Made by a program: the position numbers and the translations under genes. 64,000 nt of DNA, taken from NCBI RefSeq assembly GCF_019656055.1, contig NZ_BPKY01000005.1, positions 1 through 64,000 of the forward strand. The letters are read 5' to 3'. The DNA comes from Leuconostoc miyukkimchii. Lineage in GTDB: Bacteria > Bacillota > Bacilli > Lactobacillales > Lactobacillaceae. The notes beneath the pieces were generated by a model. That model was given only the letters and a program-made list of their open reading frames with translations. It was not told where the DNA came from and ran no database searches. Of this stretch, positions 27,510 through 36,388 are shown piece after piece; the first letter of the stretch is position 1, and each line of letters starts with the position of its first letter.

Positions 27510-27518
27510 TGGTAAACT
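27510..27518 (+). promoter_or_regulatory. Extended -10 promoter, leaderless start of ABC-F gene
   Basis: TGGTAAACT reads as TG-N plus a -10 hexamer (27513-27518). The ATG at 27526 begins seven bases later, where transcription would start, and there is no Shine-Dalgarno in between. Confidence 0.5.
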
Positions 27519-27525
27519 TATATTT

Positions 27526-29082
27526 ATGGCATTATTAGAAGTAAGCGGCCTATCAATGGCCTACGCAGAGAAAACTTTATACGAAGACGCAGAGTTCGAG
27601 CTACAACAAGGCGAACATATGGGGATTGTTGGACAAAACGGTGCGGGTAAGTCAACACTTATCAAAATCGTTACAGGTCAAGAATTACCCTTATCTGGTA
27701 AAATCGAGTGGCAAAAAGGCCTCAAAATCGGTTATTTGGATCAATATGCAGAGATCCCAGATGGCATGGATTTGGTCGCCTTTTTGCATACTGCATATCA
27801 AGATTTATATGATAAGCAGGATCGTATTACCGACCTTTATAACGAATATGCGGCATCAATGAATGACAAATTGTTGGAACGTGCAGGTCGAATGCAAGAA
27901 GAGCTTGATGCGGCAGGTTTTTACGATGTTGATACAAAAATCGAACGCGTCATTTCGGGACTTGGTTTGGAAGCAATTGGTCGGGATCGTGCATTAGAGC
28001 AGATGTCAGGTGGTCAACGTGCCAAAGTCATTTTGGCTAAACTATTGCTTGAAAATGATGACGTCATCATTTTAGATGAACCAACAAACTATTTAGATGT
28101 GGCTCATATTGAGTGGTTAGAAGATTTTTTACAGAGTTATGAAGGCTCAGCAATGATTATTTCCCATGATTTTGACTTTTTGGATAAAGTAACAAATGCC
28201 ATTATCGATGTCTCTTTTGGTAAAATTACGAAATTCCGTGGTTCGTTCAAAAAAGCAATGCGTCAAAAAGATGAACGTGCAGAACAACAATTACGTCAGT
28301 ATGAAAAACAACAAGGCGAAATCGAAAAAGCACAGAAATTCATTGCTAAAAACAAAGCGCGAGCATCAACTTCTAAACAGGCGAAATCGCGTGAAAAGAT
28401 GTTGGCACGTATGGACAAGGTTGATCCACCGTCAGAAGCATTACAAGCAAAGTTTAACTTTCCTTATGTAAACTCACAATCAGCAAATGCTTTGTCGGTT
28501 AATGAGTTATCTGTTGGGTACGTCACGCCAGTTTTGGAACCCGTAACCTTTTCCATTACAACCGGGCAAAAGTTAGTTTTTAAAGGATTTAACGGCGCTG
28601 GAAAATCAACTTTGATTAAGTCGATTCTAGGTGTGATTCCTGCACTTCACGGTGCTGCTGAATTTTCACCATCGGCAATTGTGAATTATTTCGATCAGGA
28701 TTTGGAATGGGATAATGATAGCAAGACACCGCTGCAAGAAATGCAAGATCGTTTTCCAACATTAGAACCAAAGGCTTTGCGTACACGCTTAGCTGCTGCT
28801 GGTATTAATGCCGAAAACGCCCAAAAACCATTACAACAACTTTCTGGTGGTGAACAAACGAAGGTCAAGCTAGCGATTATGGAAATGAAACCAAGTAATT
28901 TCTTGATCCTAGATGAACCAACAAATCATTTGGACGAAGGAACTAAAAATGCCTTGCGTGCCGCTATTGATAAATTTCCAGGAAACGTGATTATTGTTTC
29001 CCACGAAGTGAGCTTCACTAAGGGACTTGGTGATCGTGAACTTAACGTGGCTGCATTATCATTTAAAAAAGAATCAGAATAG
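27526..29082 (+). CDS. ABC-F family ATPase (YbiT/YkpA type)
   Basis: 518-residue cytoplasmic protein with two ABC domains and no membrane part; ABC-F proteins act on the ribosome. Domain 1: GQNGAGKST (about residue 38), MSGGQRAKV, VIILDEPTNYLD; charged linker at about residues 240-300 (KQQGEIEKAQKFIAKNKAR); domain 2: GFNGAGKST, LSGGEQTKVKL, FLILDEPTNHLD. Both catalytic glutamates are present. Housekeeping translation role is more likely than antibiotic resistance. No ribosome site precedes the ATG. Confidence 0.9.
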   Translation: MALLEVSGLSMAYAEKTLYEDAEFELQQGEHMGIVGQNGAGKSTLIKIVTGQELPLSGKIEWQKGLKIGYLDQYAEIPDGMDLVAFLHTAYQDLYDKQDRITDLYNEYAASMNDKLLERAGRMQEELDAAGFYDVDTKIERVISGLGLEAIGRDRALEQMSGGQRAKVILAKLLLENDDVIILDEPTNYLDVAHIEWLEDFLQSYEGSAMIISHDFDFLDKVTNAIIDVSFGKITKFRGSFKKAMRQKDERAEQQLRQYEKQQGEIEKAQKFIAKNKARASTSKQAKSREKMLARMDKVDPPSEALQAKFNFPYVNSQSANALSVNELSVGYVTPVLEPVTFSITTGQKLVFKGFNGAGKSTLIKSILGVIPALHGAAEFSPSAIVNYFDQDLEWDNDSKTPLQEMQDRFPTLEPKALRTRLAAAGINAENAQKPLQQLSGGEQTKVKLAIMEMKPSNFLILDEPTNHLDEGTKNALRAAIDKFPGNVIIVSHEVSFTKGLGDRELNVAALSFKKESE

Positions 29083-29090
29083 TTTTTATG

Positions 29091-29113
29091 AAAACACTGA
29101 AAGGTGTTTTTTT
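29091..29113 (+). terminator. Terminator after ABC-F gene
   Basis: AAAACAC and GTGTTTT form a short stem around TGAAAG, followed by a T-run. Confidence 0.65.
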
Positions 29114-29119
29114 ATTGGG

Positions 29120-29166
29120 TTGACAATTAAACGATAGTAAACCATAATGATAAATAAGTTTACTAT
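29120..29166 (+). promoter_or_regulatory. birA promoter with BirA operator
   Basis: TTGACA at 29120-29125, 17-bp spacer, CATAAT at 29143-29148. The inverted repeat ATAGTAAAC (29134-29142), 15 bases, GTTTACTAT (29158-29166) overlaps the promoter and has the arm and spacer lengths of biotin operators bound by BirA dimers. Repression by biotinyl-AMP-BirA is inferred. Confidence 0.78.
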
Positions 29167-29198
29167 TACAACATAGCGTAAAATTTTTGTTAGGAAAA

Positions 29199-30182
29199 AT
29201 GATGAAAACAGATGAACGTATATTACAATTTTTTGCCGAACACGAAGGAGAGTATGTCAGTGGAGAAACATTGGCCAAGGCTTTAGACGTTAGTCGTGCT
29301 GCTGTTTGGAAAGTGATTAAAAAGTTAATAGAGCAAGGACATAACATTACGAGCCAACGTCACGTGGGCTATCGTTACCAAAGTGGTCAGGTTTTAAGTG
29401 TCCCGATGATTAATCAGCTGACCAAAAGTGACTGGCCAATACGTTTATTTGATACACTGGATTCAACCAATACTTATGCAAAAGAAGCATTAACAAATGG
29501 CGATATTTTAGAGCCGACGATGATTGTTGCAAATCATCAAACAGCTGGTCGTGGTCGATTAGGGCGTCAGTTTGTATCGCCTGCAGAGACTGGTTTATAC
29601 ATTTCATTTGCGTTACCGTTAGAGGTTGGAACAAAAGTTGTCCCAGGCTTGTTGACTACAGGGACGGCTGTTGCAGTCGCGCGCGCGATTAAAAAGACGC
29701 TTGGTATAGACCTAGAATTTAAATGGGTCAATGATTTGATATTTCAATCGTTTAAAGTTGGCGGTATTTTAACAGAAGGTGTGATGGACTTTGAAAGTCA
29801 AGGTGTATCAGCAATTGTTGTGGGCATTGGTCTTAACTTATTACGACCTAAAAATTTAGATGCATCACTTGAAAACAAGGTTGGTGGTATGGTTGATAAG
29901 TTGACAGTGTCACGTAATACGATTGTTGCAGCGATAAAAGATGAATTTGTTGCGTTGTATCAAACGTACAATGCGGGTGATTTCTTAGAAGCTTATCGTA
30001 TGCATAATATCGTTTTAGATCAAATTGTTACGGTGAAATACGGTAGGAATTTGGTAACAGGCACAGCTAAGTCTATCAATAATCAAGGATATTTGATTAT
30101 TGATACTGGAGATGACGTGATAACAATTGATTCAGGCGAAGTATTGAAAGTTAATCTACCAGAAACGATTTACCGTGGTTAA
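29199..30182 (+). CDS. birA: Biotin-protein ligase and biotin repressor BirA
   Basis: Attaches biotin to acceptor proteins such as the acetyl-CoA carboxylase carrier and, as a dimer with biotinyl-AMP, represses biotin genes. ATG 29199 follows TTAGGA. 327 residues: winged helix at 1-60 (GEYVSGETLAKALDVSRAAVWKVIKKL), catalytic domain with the biotin loop GRGRLGRQFVSP (about residue 110), LYISFALP and FKWVNDLIF, SH3-like C-terminal part (ITIDSGEV). The N-terminal DNA-binding domain and the operator just upstream indicate self-regulation. It heads an operon with the next two genes. Confidence 0.93.
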   Translation: MMKTDERILQFFAEHEGEYVSGETLAKALDVSRAAVWKVIKKLIEQGHNITSQRHVGYRYQSGQVLSVPMINQLTKSDWPIRLFDTLDSTNTYAKEALTNGDILEPTMIVANHQTAGRGRLGRQFVSPAETGLYISFALPLEVGTKVVPGLLTTGTAVAVARAIKKTLGIDLEFKWVNDLIFQSFKVGGILTEGVMDFESQGVSAIVVGIGLNLLRPKNLDASLENKVGGMVDKLTVSRNTIVAAIKDEFVALYQTYNAGDFLEAYRMHNIVLDQIVTVKYGRNLVTGTAKSINNQGYLIIDTGDDVITIDSGEVLKVNLPETIYRG

Positions 30183-30243
30183 TCATTGGTTAATTATTAA
30201 TACATGCTTACAACGGACCAACTCTCAGAAAAATAGTGATAAT

Positions 30244-31533
30244 ATGTCAGAAGTATTTGATTTTAAAAGATTAGTAGCTAAATTTAAACAACAGCCCGCT
30301 GTGATCAGTGACGAGAAAACATATAATTATCAAGAACTGTATATGAAAGCGAAAACAGTATGCATGACCAATACTATCGTCAAGGATTATATTGTTTTGA
30401 TTGCACGGCCTAATATTGATTTTATTTGTGAATTTTTAGCAGTTCATCTAATGCAGCGTATACCAATTGTTGTGACAGATGACAACAATTACCAACTCGC
30501 TGAGCAGTTACAGTCAATTCAAGGCCAATGGCAATGGCTTGCTGAACCATTGCAGGAGGTGAAAGTTCAGCAGCAACAGTTAAATACCCTGCTTTTTTTG
30601 GGTCAGACATCAGGAACGACAGGTACTGCCAAATTGTATCAGCGTGATTGGTTGTCTTGGAAAAAAGGCTTTGATCAATGCATCGACATATTCGACATGC
30701 ACAATTATGAAGCGATTATGACAACTAGCCCAATAGAAACATCATTGGGGATGCACACCTTAATGCTGAGCCTTTATTCGGGGAAAACATTTTATTGTTT
30801 TGATCACCATGATCAACCAAAACCTTTAAAGCCGACGCTAGTATTTACTGTCCCAACATATTTAGTCCATGGCTATAATCATTGGGCAAATAATATTGCG
30901 ATAAAAGGAGTTGTATCTTGTGGTGGAGAACTGAATAATGAGTTGGTACAAAACTGGCTAACGCACCATCATCAAACATTATATGAACTCTATGGTTCTG
31001 CAGAAACCAGCTTAGTATCATGGCAAAAGATAGATGACGTCAAAAAACAAAATGATGTAGGTCACTTATTTCCAGAGGTACAAATTAGTCTGACAGCACA
31101 ACAACGCATTACGGTACGTAGTCCTTATTTATTTCGTGGTTATCTCGGTCAGCAGCATTTTATCTTATTCGTCGTGATGGATGATGTCGGTTATTTTCAA
31201 GATGAACATTTATACCTATTAGCTAGAAAAAGCGATATTATCAATCATGGTGGTAATAAAATTTACCCGAGTGAAATTGAAGCTGTTTTACGTTCCGTCG
31301 TAAATGAAGTCATTGTGTTTGGCGTACCTGATGCAGTCTATGGAGAAAATATAATAGCTATAGTGGTGACAAAACACACGCAAGGCATGCTAAAAAAACA
31401 TGTGGCCTCTTGTCTACCCAAATATAAGTGGCCGATAAGGTACATTTTTGTTAATGAGATTCCTCGGACAAAGCAACAAAAAATTTCGAGAATATTACTG
31501 GCAGATTATTTTATTAAAGGGAAATGGACATGA
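30244..31533 (+). CDS. AMP-forming acyl-CoA ligase (YhfT/VraA-like)
   Basis: ANL-superfamily ligase that activates a carboxylic acid to acyl-CoA. P-loop LGQTSGTTGTAKLY (about residue 125), YELYGSAETS, and the hinge-region ARKSDIINHGGNKIYPSEIE. 429 residues, at the short end for the family. The start is uncertain: ATG 30244 (MSEVFDF) has no ribosome site; GTG 30175, overlapping the birA stop, is another option. B. subtilis yhfT, an acyl-CoA ligase gene, sits with yhfS and the bioY-type yhfU in the BirA regulon, so this gene's link to biotin fits. The acyl substrate is unknown. Confidence 0.82.
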   Translation: MSEVFDFKRLVAKFKQQPAVISDEKTYNYQELYMKAKTVCMTNTIVKDYIVLIARPNIDFICEFLAVHLMQRIPIVVTDDNNYQLAEQLQSIQGQWQWLAEPLQEVKVQQQQLNTLLFLGQTSGTTGTAKLYQRDWLSWKKGFDQCIDIFDMHNYEAIMTTSPIETSLGMHTLMLSLYSGKTFYCFDHHDQPKPLKPTLVFTVPTYLVHGYNHWANNIAIKGVVSCGGELNNELVQNWLTHHHQTLYELYGSAETSLVSWQKIDDVKKQNDVGHLFPEVQISLTAQQRITVRSPYLFRGYLGQQHFILFVVMDDVGYFQDEHLYLLARKSDIINHGGNKIYPSEIEAVLRSVVNEVIVFGVPDAVYGENIIAIVVTKHTQGMLKKHVASCLPKYKWPIRYIFVNEIPRTKQQKISRILLADYFIKGKWT

Positions 31534-32693
31534 TTGCAATCACACCAAAAGTAAGTATTGTCAGTGCTAAAAGACTACCTATTGGTAAAATTCATGGGAT
31601 GTATTCAGAAGAAAGTCCAGAAGAACTATTTGCGAGTTTGGTCAGACGGCAATTGGCTGATTTAACAGCGTATGACAATAAACAAGTTGACCAAATTGTT
31701 TTAGGAAATGTGACAAATCAAGGTGGTAATTTGGCCAGAAGATGTGCATTGACAGCCGGATTTGGCGTAGAAAAACCGGCTTATACGATTGATAGCCAAT
31801 GTGCATCGGGGTTAGTAGCAATTGCATCGGGTGTGCAAGCAATTATGAGTGGACAAGCAACGATGGTGTTAGCCGGTGGTGTTGAAAGTACTTCTTTGGC
31901 TAATCAAGTGATTGACCGCCAAACAAAAAATGTGATGTCTCGTTTTCCAATGGTACCAAACAACCAATTGGATTTAGATATGGGTATTGTAGCTGAAAAT
32001 ATGAGTCAAAAATATCATATTTCTAGAAAGCAACAAGATCTTTATGCTTATCATAGTCAGTTAAAAGCCATTAAGGCAAGTGGACAGCATTTGGAAACGA
32101 GCGAGATATATCCTTACATCAAAAATGGGACAATTTATGAACAAGATCAGTGCATCAGAAAAGATACGACACTTGAAAAATTAGGACAAATAAAGCCTGC
32201 GTTTAAAGCAGGTGGTTTGGTCACAGCAGGCAATAGTTGTCCGATTAATGATGGTGCAGCAGCAGTGTTATTAAAAAATTTTGAAGCAGGAGAAGATGTA
32301 CAAGGGTATTATTTGGGACATGAACTTGTGGGTGTGAAACCAGAAGAATTTTTACTAGGACCAATAGCTGCGACACGCCAATTATTAAAGAAGCAGAGCT
32401 TATCAATATCAGAAATTGATGTTGTTGAAATGAACGAAGCTTTTGCAGTTCAAGGCATTTTATGCCAAGAAGCTTTAGGTCTCAGAGATGAGCAAATTAA
32501 TCCGTTAGGTGGTGCGTTAGCTTACGGACATCCATATGGTGCCACAGGCGGGATATTGATTGCCCGATTATTGCATAGTTTAAACCGGATACACAGACCA
32601 GCATTAGGTATTGTGACACTATGTGTGGCTGGTGGTATGGGGATGAGTGTGTTAATTGCTAATAAACATTGTGATAGTAAGTTGGAATGTTAA
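31530..32693 (+). CDS. Thiolase, acetyl-CoA C-acyltransferase (YhfS/VraB-like)
   Basis: 387-residue thiolase. Active-site Cys in IDSQCASGLVAIASG (about residue 88), NEAFAVQ, GHPYGATGG (His), and the second Cys in LCVAGGMGMSV. ATG 31530 has AAAGGG eight bases upstream and overlaps the ligase stop by four bases. Such enzymes form or cleave acetoacetyl-CoA and longer 3-ketoacyl-CoA. Paired with the ligase it probably degrades or builds a short acyl chain connected with biotin or its precursors (inference from the yhfSTU arrangement). No bioY is seen in the window. Confidence 0.88.
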   Translation: MIAITPKVSIVSAKRLPIGKIHGMYSEESPEELFASLVRRQLADLTAYDNKQVDQIVLGNVTNQGGNLARRCALTAGFGVEKPAYTIDSQCASGLVAIASGVQAIMSGQATMVLAGGVESTSLANQVIDRQTKNVMSRFPMVPNNQLDLDMGIVAENMSQKYHISRKQQDLYAYHSQLKAIKASGQHLETSEIYPYIKNGTIYEQDQCIRKDTTLEKLGQIKPAFKAGGLVTAGNSCPINDGAAAVLLKNFEAGEDVQGYYLGHELVGVKPEEFLLGPIAATRQLLKKQSLSISEIDVVEMNEAFAVQGILCQEALGLRDEQINPLGGALAYGHPYGATGGILIARLLHSLNRIHRPALGIVTLCVAGGMGMSVLIANKHCDSKLEC

Positions 32694-32779
32694 TGGAGAT
32701 AGGTGCTTTACGACATGTACGGTGCTGAATTTACGCCAACTGCCGATATAAAGCTAAGTTAATCAGTAATCTAAAGAGT

Positions 32780-32808
32780 TTGACAAAAAATAAAAATTAG
32801 AATAAAAT
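32780..32808 (+). promoter_or_regulatory. Promoter of the lysine-riboswitch operon
   Basis: TTGACA at 32780-32785, 17-bp spacer, TAAAAT at 32803-32808. The stretch 32694-32779 before it shows nothing. Confidence 0.8.
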
Positions 32809-32821
32809 AAAAACAATGAGA

Positions 32822-32985
32822 AATCATAGAGGTTGCCATAGCCATAAGTCGCTCGCGGAGTATTGATAGGTACTGTGAAACGTGTTAAAGGGGATATGGC
32901 CGAAGCCTACAGGTACTGTCATATCTGCAAGCTGGGCTATTAGTTAATAACTAATAGACTGTCGCAATTGCGGGGTGCTATGACA
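32822..32985 (+). promoter_or_regulatory. Lysine riboswitch (L box) aptamer
   Basis: P1 is TCATAG (32824-32829) with CTATGA (32979-32984). Conserved L-box blocks occur in order: AGAGGTTGC, GGTACTGTGAA, AAAGGGGATATGGCCGAAGCC, GCTGGGCTAT, ATAGACTGTCGC, GGGGTGCTATGA. Lysine binding would favour the terminator that follows and shut down the racemase-asd operon. Confidence 0.9.
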
Positions 32986-33005
32986 GAAACGATTGTTTGA
33001 ATTGC

Positions 33006-33046
33006 AATCCGTGACTGCCAAATATGGCAGTCGCGGATTTTTATTT
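33006..33046 (+). terminator. Riboswitch-controlled terminator
   Basis: AATCCGTGACTGCC (33006-33019) pairs with GGCAGTCGCGGATT (33026-33039), followed by T-rich sequence, 20 bases before the racemase gene. Confidence 0.88.
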
Positions 33047-33066
33047 TATGTGAAGAGAGTGTGATA

Positions 33067-34179
33067 ATGGTAGAAGCAATAACGCGTCCAACGCAAATCG
33101 AAATTTCTAAAAAAGCGTTGAAGCATAATGTGTCAGTGGTTAAAAGTGTTTCTGGTGCAGATAAAATATTTTTGGCAGTTAAGTCTAATGCCTATGGACT
33201 TGGATTAATCCCTACTTCCAAGGCAGCTGTGGAGGGTGGTGTGTATGGCTTGGCCGTTGCTATCATTGATGAAGCATTAGCATTGCGTCATGAACGTATT
33301 ACTGCACCTATCCTCATTCTTGGTATTTCACCGTTTGAATATGCTGAATTAATGGCTGTACAGCATATTATTACAACAGTCGTCTCATTGTCGTGGCTTA
33401 AAGAGGCAGCACAATATTTGAGTGGCGAACAGCGATTGCATGTTTCATTAGGTGTTGATACTGGTATGGGACGTATAGGTTTTCGTGACCGGCAATCATT
33501 AGCTGAAGCAATTGCTTATCTGCAAGACAATAAGGATATTTTTGATTATGTCGGCCTAGCAACACATTTTGCTGAGTCTGATTCAGCTGAGACAGATTAT
33601 TTTTATATGCAATTGAAACGTTGGCATGATATTACAGATGGGTTGCCCGAACCTGAATTTTATCATGTAGCAAACTCGGGCGCGGCAATGTATCACGCCG
33701 ATGAAGTTCCGCATGAAGTAATTCGTGTTGGAACCGTGCTGTACGGTGTTGAACCATCTCGAGGCGAGTTAGCAGATGGTAAAAATTTAGAACCGGTAAT
33801 GGCACTACGTAGTGAAATGAATTTTGTGAAACAATTGCCGGCCGGAGAAGGCATTAGCTATTCACACAAATACACAACGAGTGGCAATGAATGGATAGGA
33901 ACTGTGCCAATTGGGTATGGTGACGGTTGGTTACGCAAGATGACCGGTTTTAATGTGATTGTTGACGGACAATACGCACCAATTGTAGGACAAGTCGCAA
34001 TGGATCAACTGATGATCAGATTACCTCGTGAATATCCTGATGGTACAAAGGTGACTTTTATTGGAAAAGATGGCGATCTTGAGAATACATTAGAGGACGT
34101 TGCGCAACATGCAGGACTAGCCCCATGGGAAATTATGACTGGTATGCAGGGTCGATTGCACCGTATTGTGGTCGACTAA
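33067..34179 (+). CDS. Alanine-racemase-family enzyme in a lysine operon
   Basis: Fold-type III PLP racemase, 370 residues. The Schiff-base lysine is in [12 protein letters not shown] (about residue 40); [10 protein letters not shown] holds the Arg that tunes alanine racemases; the second catalytic base Tyr is in [10 protein letters not shown] (about residue 270), then [11 protein letters not shown] 33067 is taken because AGAGAG precedes it; GTG 33061 is the alternative. D-alanine for peptidoglycan is the usual product. Control by a lysine riboswitch together with asd is not usual for a housekeeping alr, so it may be a paralogue with another substrate or simply be grouped with wall-precursor genes. 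Confidence 0.82.
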   Translation: MVEAITRPTQIEISKKALKHNVSVVKSVSGADKIFLAVKSNAYGLGLIPTSKAAVEGGVYGLAVAIIDEALALRHERITAPILILGISPFEYAELMAVQHIITTVVSLSWLKEAAQYLSGEQRLHVSLGVDTGMGRIGFRDRQSLAEAIAYLQDNKDIFDYVGLATHFAESDSAETDYFYMQLKRWHDITDGLPEPEFYHVANSGAAMYHADEVPHEVIRVGTVLYGVEPSRGELADGKNLEPVMALRSEMNFVKQLPAGEGISYSHKYTTSGNEWIGTVPIGYGDGWLRKMTGFNVIVDGQYAPIVGQVAMDQLMIRLPREYPDGTKVTFIGKDGDLENTLEDVAQHAGLAPWEIMTGMQGRLHRIVVD

Positions 34180-34229
34180 AATATCTATCAATTGGGTTAC
34201 ATTTTAAAATACTAGGAGAGAAAATAATC

Positions 34230-35321
34230 ATGACAGAACGTACATATAATATTGCTATTCTCGGTGCAACAGGTGCAGTTGGCACACGACTAATAGAACA
34301 ACTTGAACAGTCAACGCTTCAAGTAAATCATTTAAAGTTACTTGCCTCAGCACGATCAGCAGGTAAAAAATTACAGTTTAAAGGGCAGGACCTAACAGTT
34401 GAAGAGGCAACAGCAGATAGTTTTAACGGTGTTGATATTGTTCTGGCATCAGGTGGTGGCGCTGTGTCACATCAATTTGCACCAGAGGCAGTTAAGCGTG
34501 GTGCGGTGGTTGTTGATAACTCAAGTTACTGGCGCATGAACGACAATGTACCATTAGTTGTACCTGAAGTGAATGAAGATGCACTAAAAGAACATAATGG
34601 TATTATTGCTAATCCTAATTGTTCAACGACTCAAATGGTTGTAGCCCTTGAACCCATTCGACGTGCATATGGTTTGACACGTGTGATTGTGTCAACTTAT
34701 CAAGCAGCTTCCGGTGCTGGACAATCATCATGGGAAGAATTAGTAGCACAAACTGAAGCACATAATGCAGGCGAGAAGATGATAGCTAACATATTACCGG
34801 TAAAAGGTGCCGATAAACATTATCCACTAGCTTATAATTTGTTACCACAAATTGATGTTTTTGAAGATGATGGCTACACGCATGAAGAATGGAAAATGAT
34901 TCATGAAACTAAAAAAATTATGTTTGGAGATAAGAACTCTAAGTCAGTTAAAGTGACAGGAACAGCTGTGCGCGTGCCAGTTCCCGTTGGCCATGGTGAA
35001 ACTGTTTATTTTGAAACAGAGCCAAATACTGGGGCAACAGCTGCTGGCATTCAAGAAGCATTAAGTCATGCTGAGGGTGTAGTTTTAGAAGATAATCCAA
35101 AAGAACAACTCTATCCACAGCCAATTAACGCTGAAGGCAAGCGTGAAACGTTTGTGGGTCGTGTACGTCCAGACTTAGAGAATGATGATTCTTTTCATAT
35201 GTGGGTCGTGTCTGATAACTTGTTAAAGGGTGCTGCGTGGAATACTGTGCAAATCGCAGAGAGATTAGCTAGTTTAGATTTGGTTCATGTACCAGCAGAT
35301 GCTGTCAATAAATTTGAATAG
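34230..35321 (+). CDS. asd: Aspartate-semialdehyde dehydrogenase
   Basis: Reduces aspartyl phosphate to aspartate semialdehyde, the branch point to lysine/diaminopimelate, threonine and methionine. 363 residues. NADP-binding [16 protein letters not shown] at the N-terminus, active-site Cys in NPNCSTTQM (about residue 130), [12 protein letters not shown], and late catalytic His in [18 protein letters not shown] precedes ATG 34230. Riboswitch control by lysine fits the role. Confidence 0.94.
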   Translation: MTERTYNIAILGATGAVGTRLIEQLEQSTLQVNHLKLLASARSAGKKLQFKGQDLTVEEATADSFNGVDIVLASGGGAVSHQFAPEAVKRGAVVVDNSSYWRMNDNVPLVVPEVNEDALKEHNGIIANPNCSTTQMVVALEPIRRAYGLTRVIVSTYQAASGAGQSSWEELVAQTEAHNAGEKMIANILPVKGADKHYPLAYNLLPQIDVFEDDGYTHEEWKMIHETKKIMFGDKNSKSVKVTGTAVRVPVPVGHGETVYFETEPNTGATAAGIQEALSHAEGVVLEDNPKEQLYPQPINAEGKRETFVGRVRPDLENDDSFHMWVVSDNLLKGAAWNTVQIAERLASLDLVHVPADAVNKFE

Positions 35322-35329
35322 TATCTGCA

Positions 35330-35338
35330 TGATACAAT
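35330..35338 (+). promoter_or_regulatory. Extended -10 promoter, leaderless start of DUF218 gene
   Basis: TGATACAAT is an extended -10 element (hexamer 35333-35338). The ATG at 35345 begins seven bases after the last hexamer base, at the expected transcription start. No Shine-Dalgarno lies between. Confidence 0.5.
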
Positions 35339-35344
35339 AAATTT

Positions 35345-36295
35345 ATGGAAATATTTATTTTTTTAATCATTATCATATTATCAACTGCCTTGTATTTTCA
35401 AGTGAAACGAAATCCCGCGACGATGAGAATCGGTACGTACGGGATTTTTATGGCTTTTAATGTTGTTACTTTAATGCATTTTTTGTTGAAAATATCGAAT
35501 GAGTTTTTAAAAGCAGAAATAAAAGTAGGCTACATCAGTGCAGTTATTTTTGGTGTGATATTAATGCTCAATATGGTCCGTCATAGTTGGAAAAAGTCTT
35601 ATCATATTGGTTTGGCTTTATTAGTTTTTGCATATCTTGGTAGTATATTGTTTTTAATGCAATGGTCAGTTTGGTGGCGAAGTGCACCATGGCTAATGAT
35701 ATATTTTGTTTGGCAATTTGGGCGTTTTGCAATCAGCAGCTTAATATATGGTTATCGCATAAAAGCACCTCATCATGGCCCGTTAGTGGTCTTGGGCGGT
35801 GGTTTAGTTGATAGGTACAAAGTAGGAAATATAGTTAACGAACGTATAAAAGCAGCAGTAAAAGATGCAGAAGCAATGCCGGTTTATCCAATAATTGTTT
35901 TTTCTGGAGGTCGTGGGGATGATCAGCTGATTAGTGAAGCACAGGCAATGCGGGATTGGGCTGTGTCAACATATGGCGTACCCTTTAATAAAACATTATT
36001 AGAAGATAACTCACGCAATACTTATCAAAATTTGCAATATACCTCTCAACTACTCAATCAGCAACCCTTCACATTTTATACGAGTGAATATCATGTTTTT
36101 CGTGGTGTGTTATTGGCACAAGTGCAACATATTGAGGCAGAAGGACGCGGTGGTTATGTAGCACTTAATTATCGTATACCAGCATTTTTTCGAGAATTTG
36201 CTGGTGTTATGAGTCTAAACACACGGCGCCATGTGGTGTGGAGTTTGATTTGGTTGATGTTTGCAATGTTGATAAATATTATTAGTGTTTTTTAA
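35345..36295 (+). CDS. YdcF/DUF218-family membrane protein
   Basis: 316 residues. Four or five N-terminal membrane segments (residues 1-140), a cytoplasmic or external DUF218 domain (LVVLGGGLVDRYKVGNIVNERI, PIIVFSGGRGDDQLISEAQAM, LEDNSRNTYQNLQY, TSEYHVFRG) and a last membrane segment. Related proteins (SanA, ElyC, YdcF) are linked with envelope integrity, and the biochemical activity is unsettled. The start codon has no ribosome site. Confidence 0.85.
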   Translation: MEIFIFLIIIILSTALYFQVKRNPATMRIGTYGIFMAFNVVTLMHFLLKISNEFLKAEIKVGYISAVIFGVILMLNMVRHSWKKSYHIGLALLVFAYLGSILFLMQWSVWWRSAPWLMIYFVWQFGRFAISSLIYGYRIKAPHHGPLVVLGGGLVDRYKVGNIVNERIKAAVKDAEAMPVYPIIVFSGGRGDDQLISEAQAMRDWAVSTYGVPFNKTLLEDNSRNTYQNLQYTSQLLNQQPFTFYTSEYHVFRGVLLAQVQHIEAEGRGGYVALNYRIPAFFREFAGVMSLNTRRHVVWSLIWLMFAMLINIISVF

Positions 36296-36388
36296 CCGTA
36301 TGGTATAATTATTTTTATGAGTTGATTGTGTGAAATGTGGGAATTTGATAAAAAGTTATTTTTATAAACACAAAAATTGGAGAGTGGT

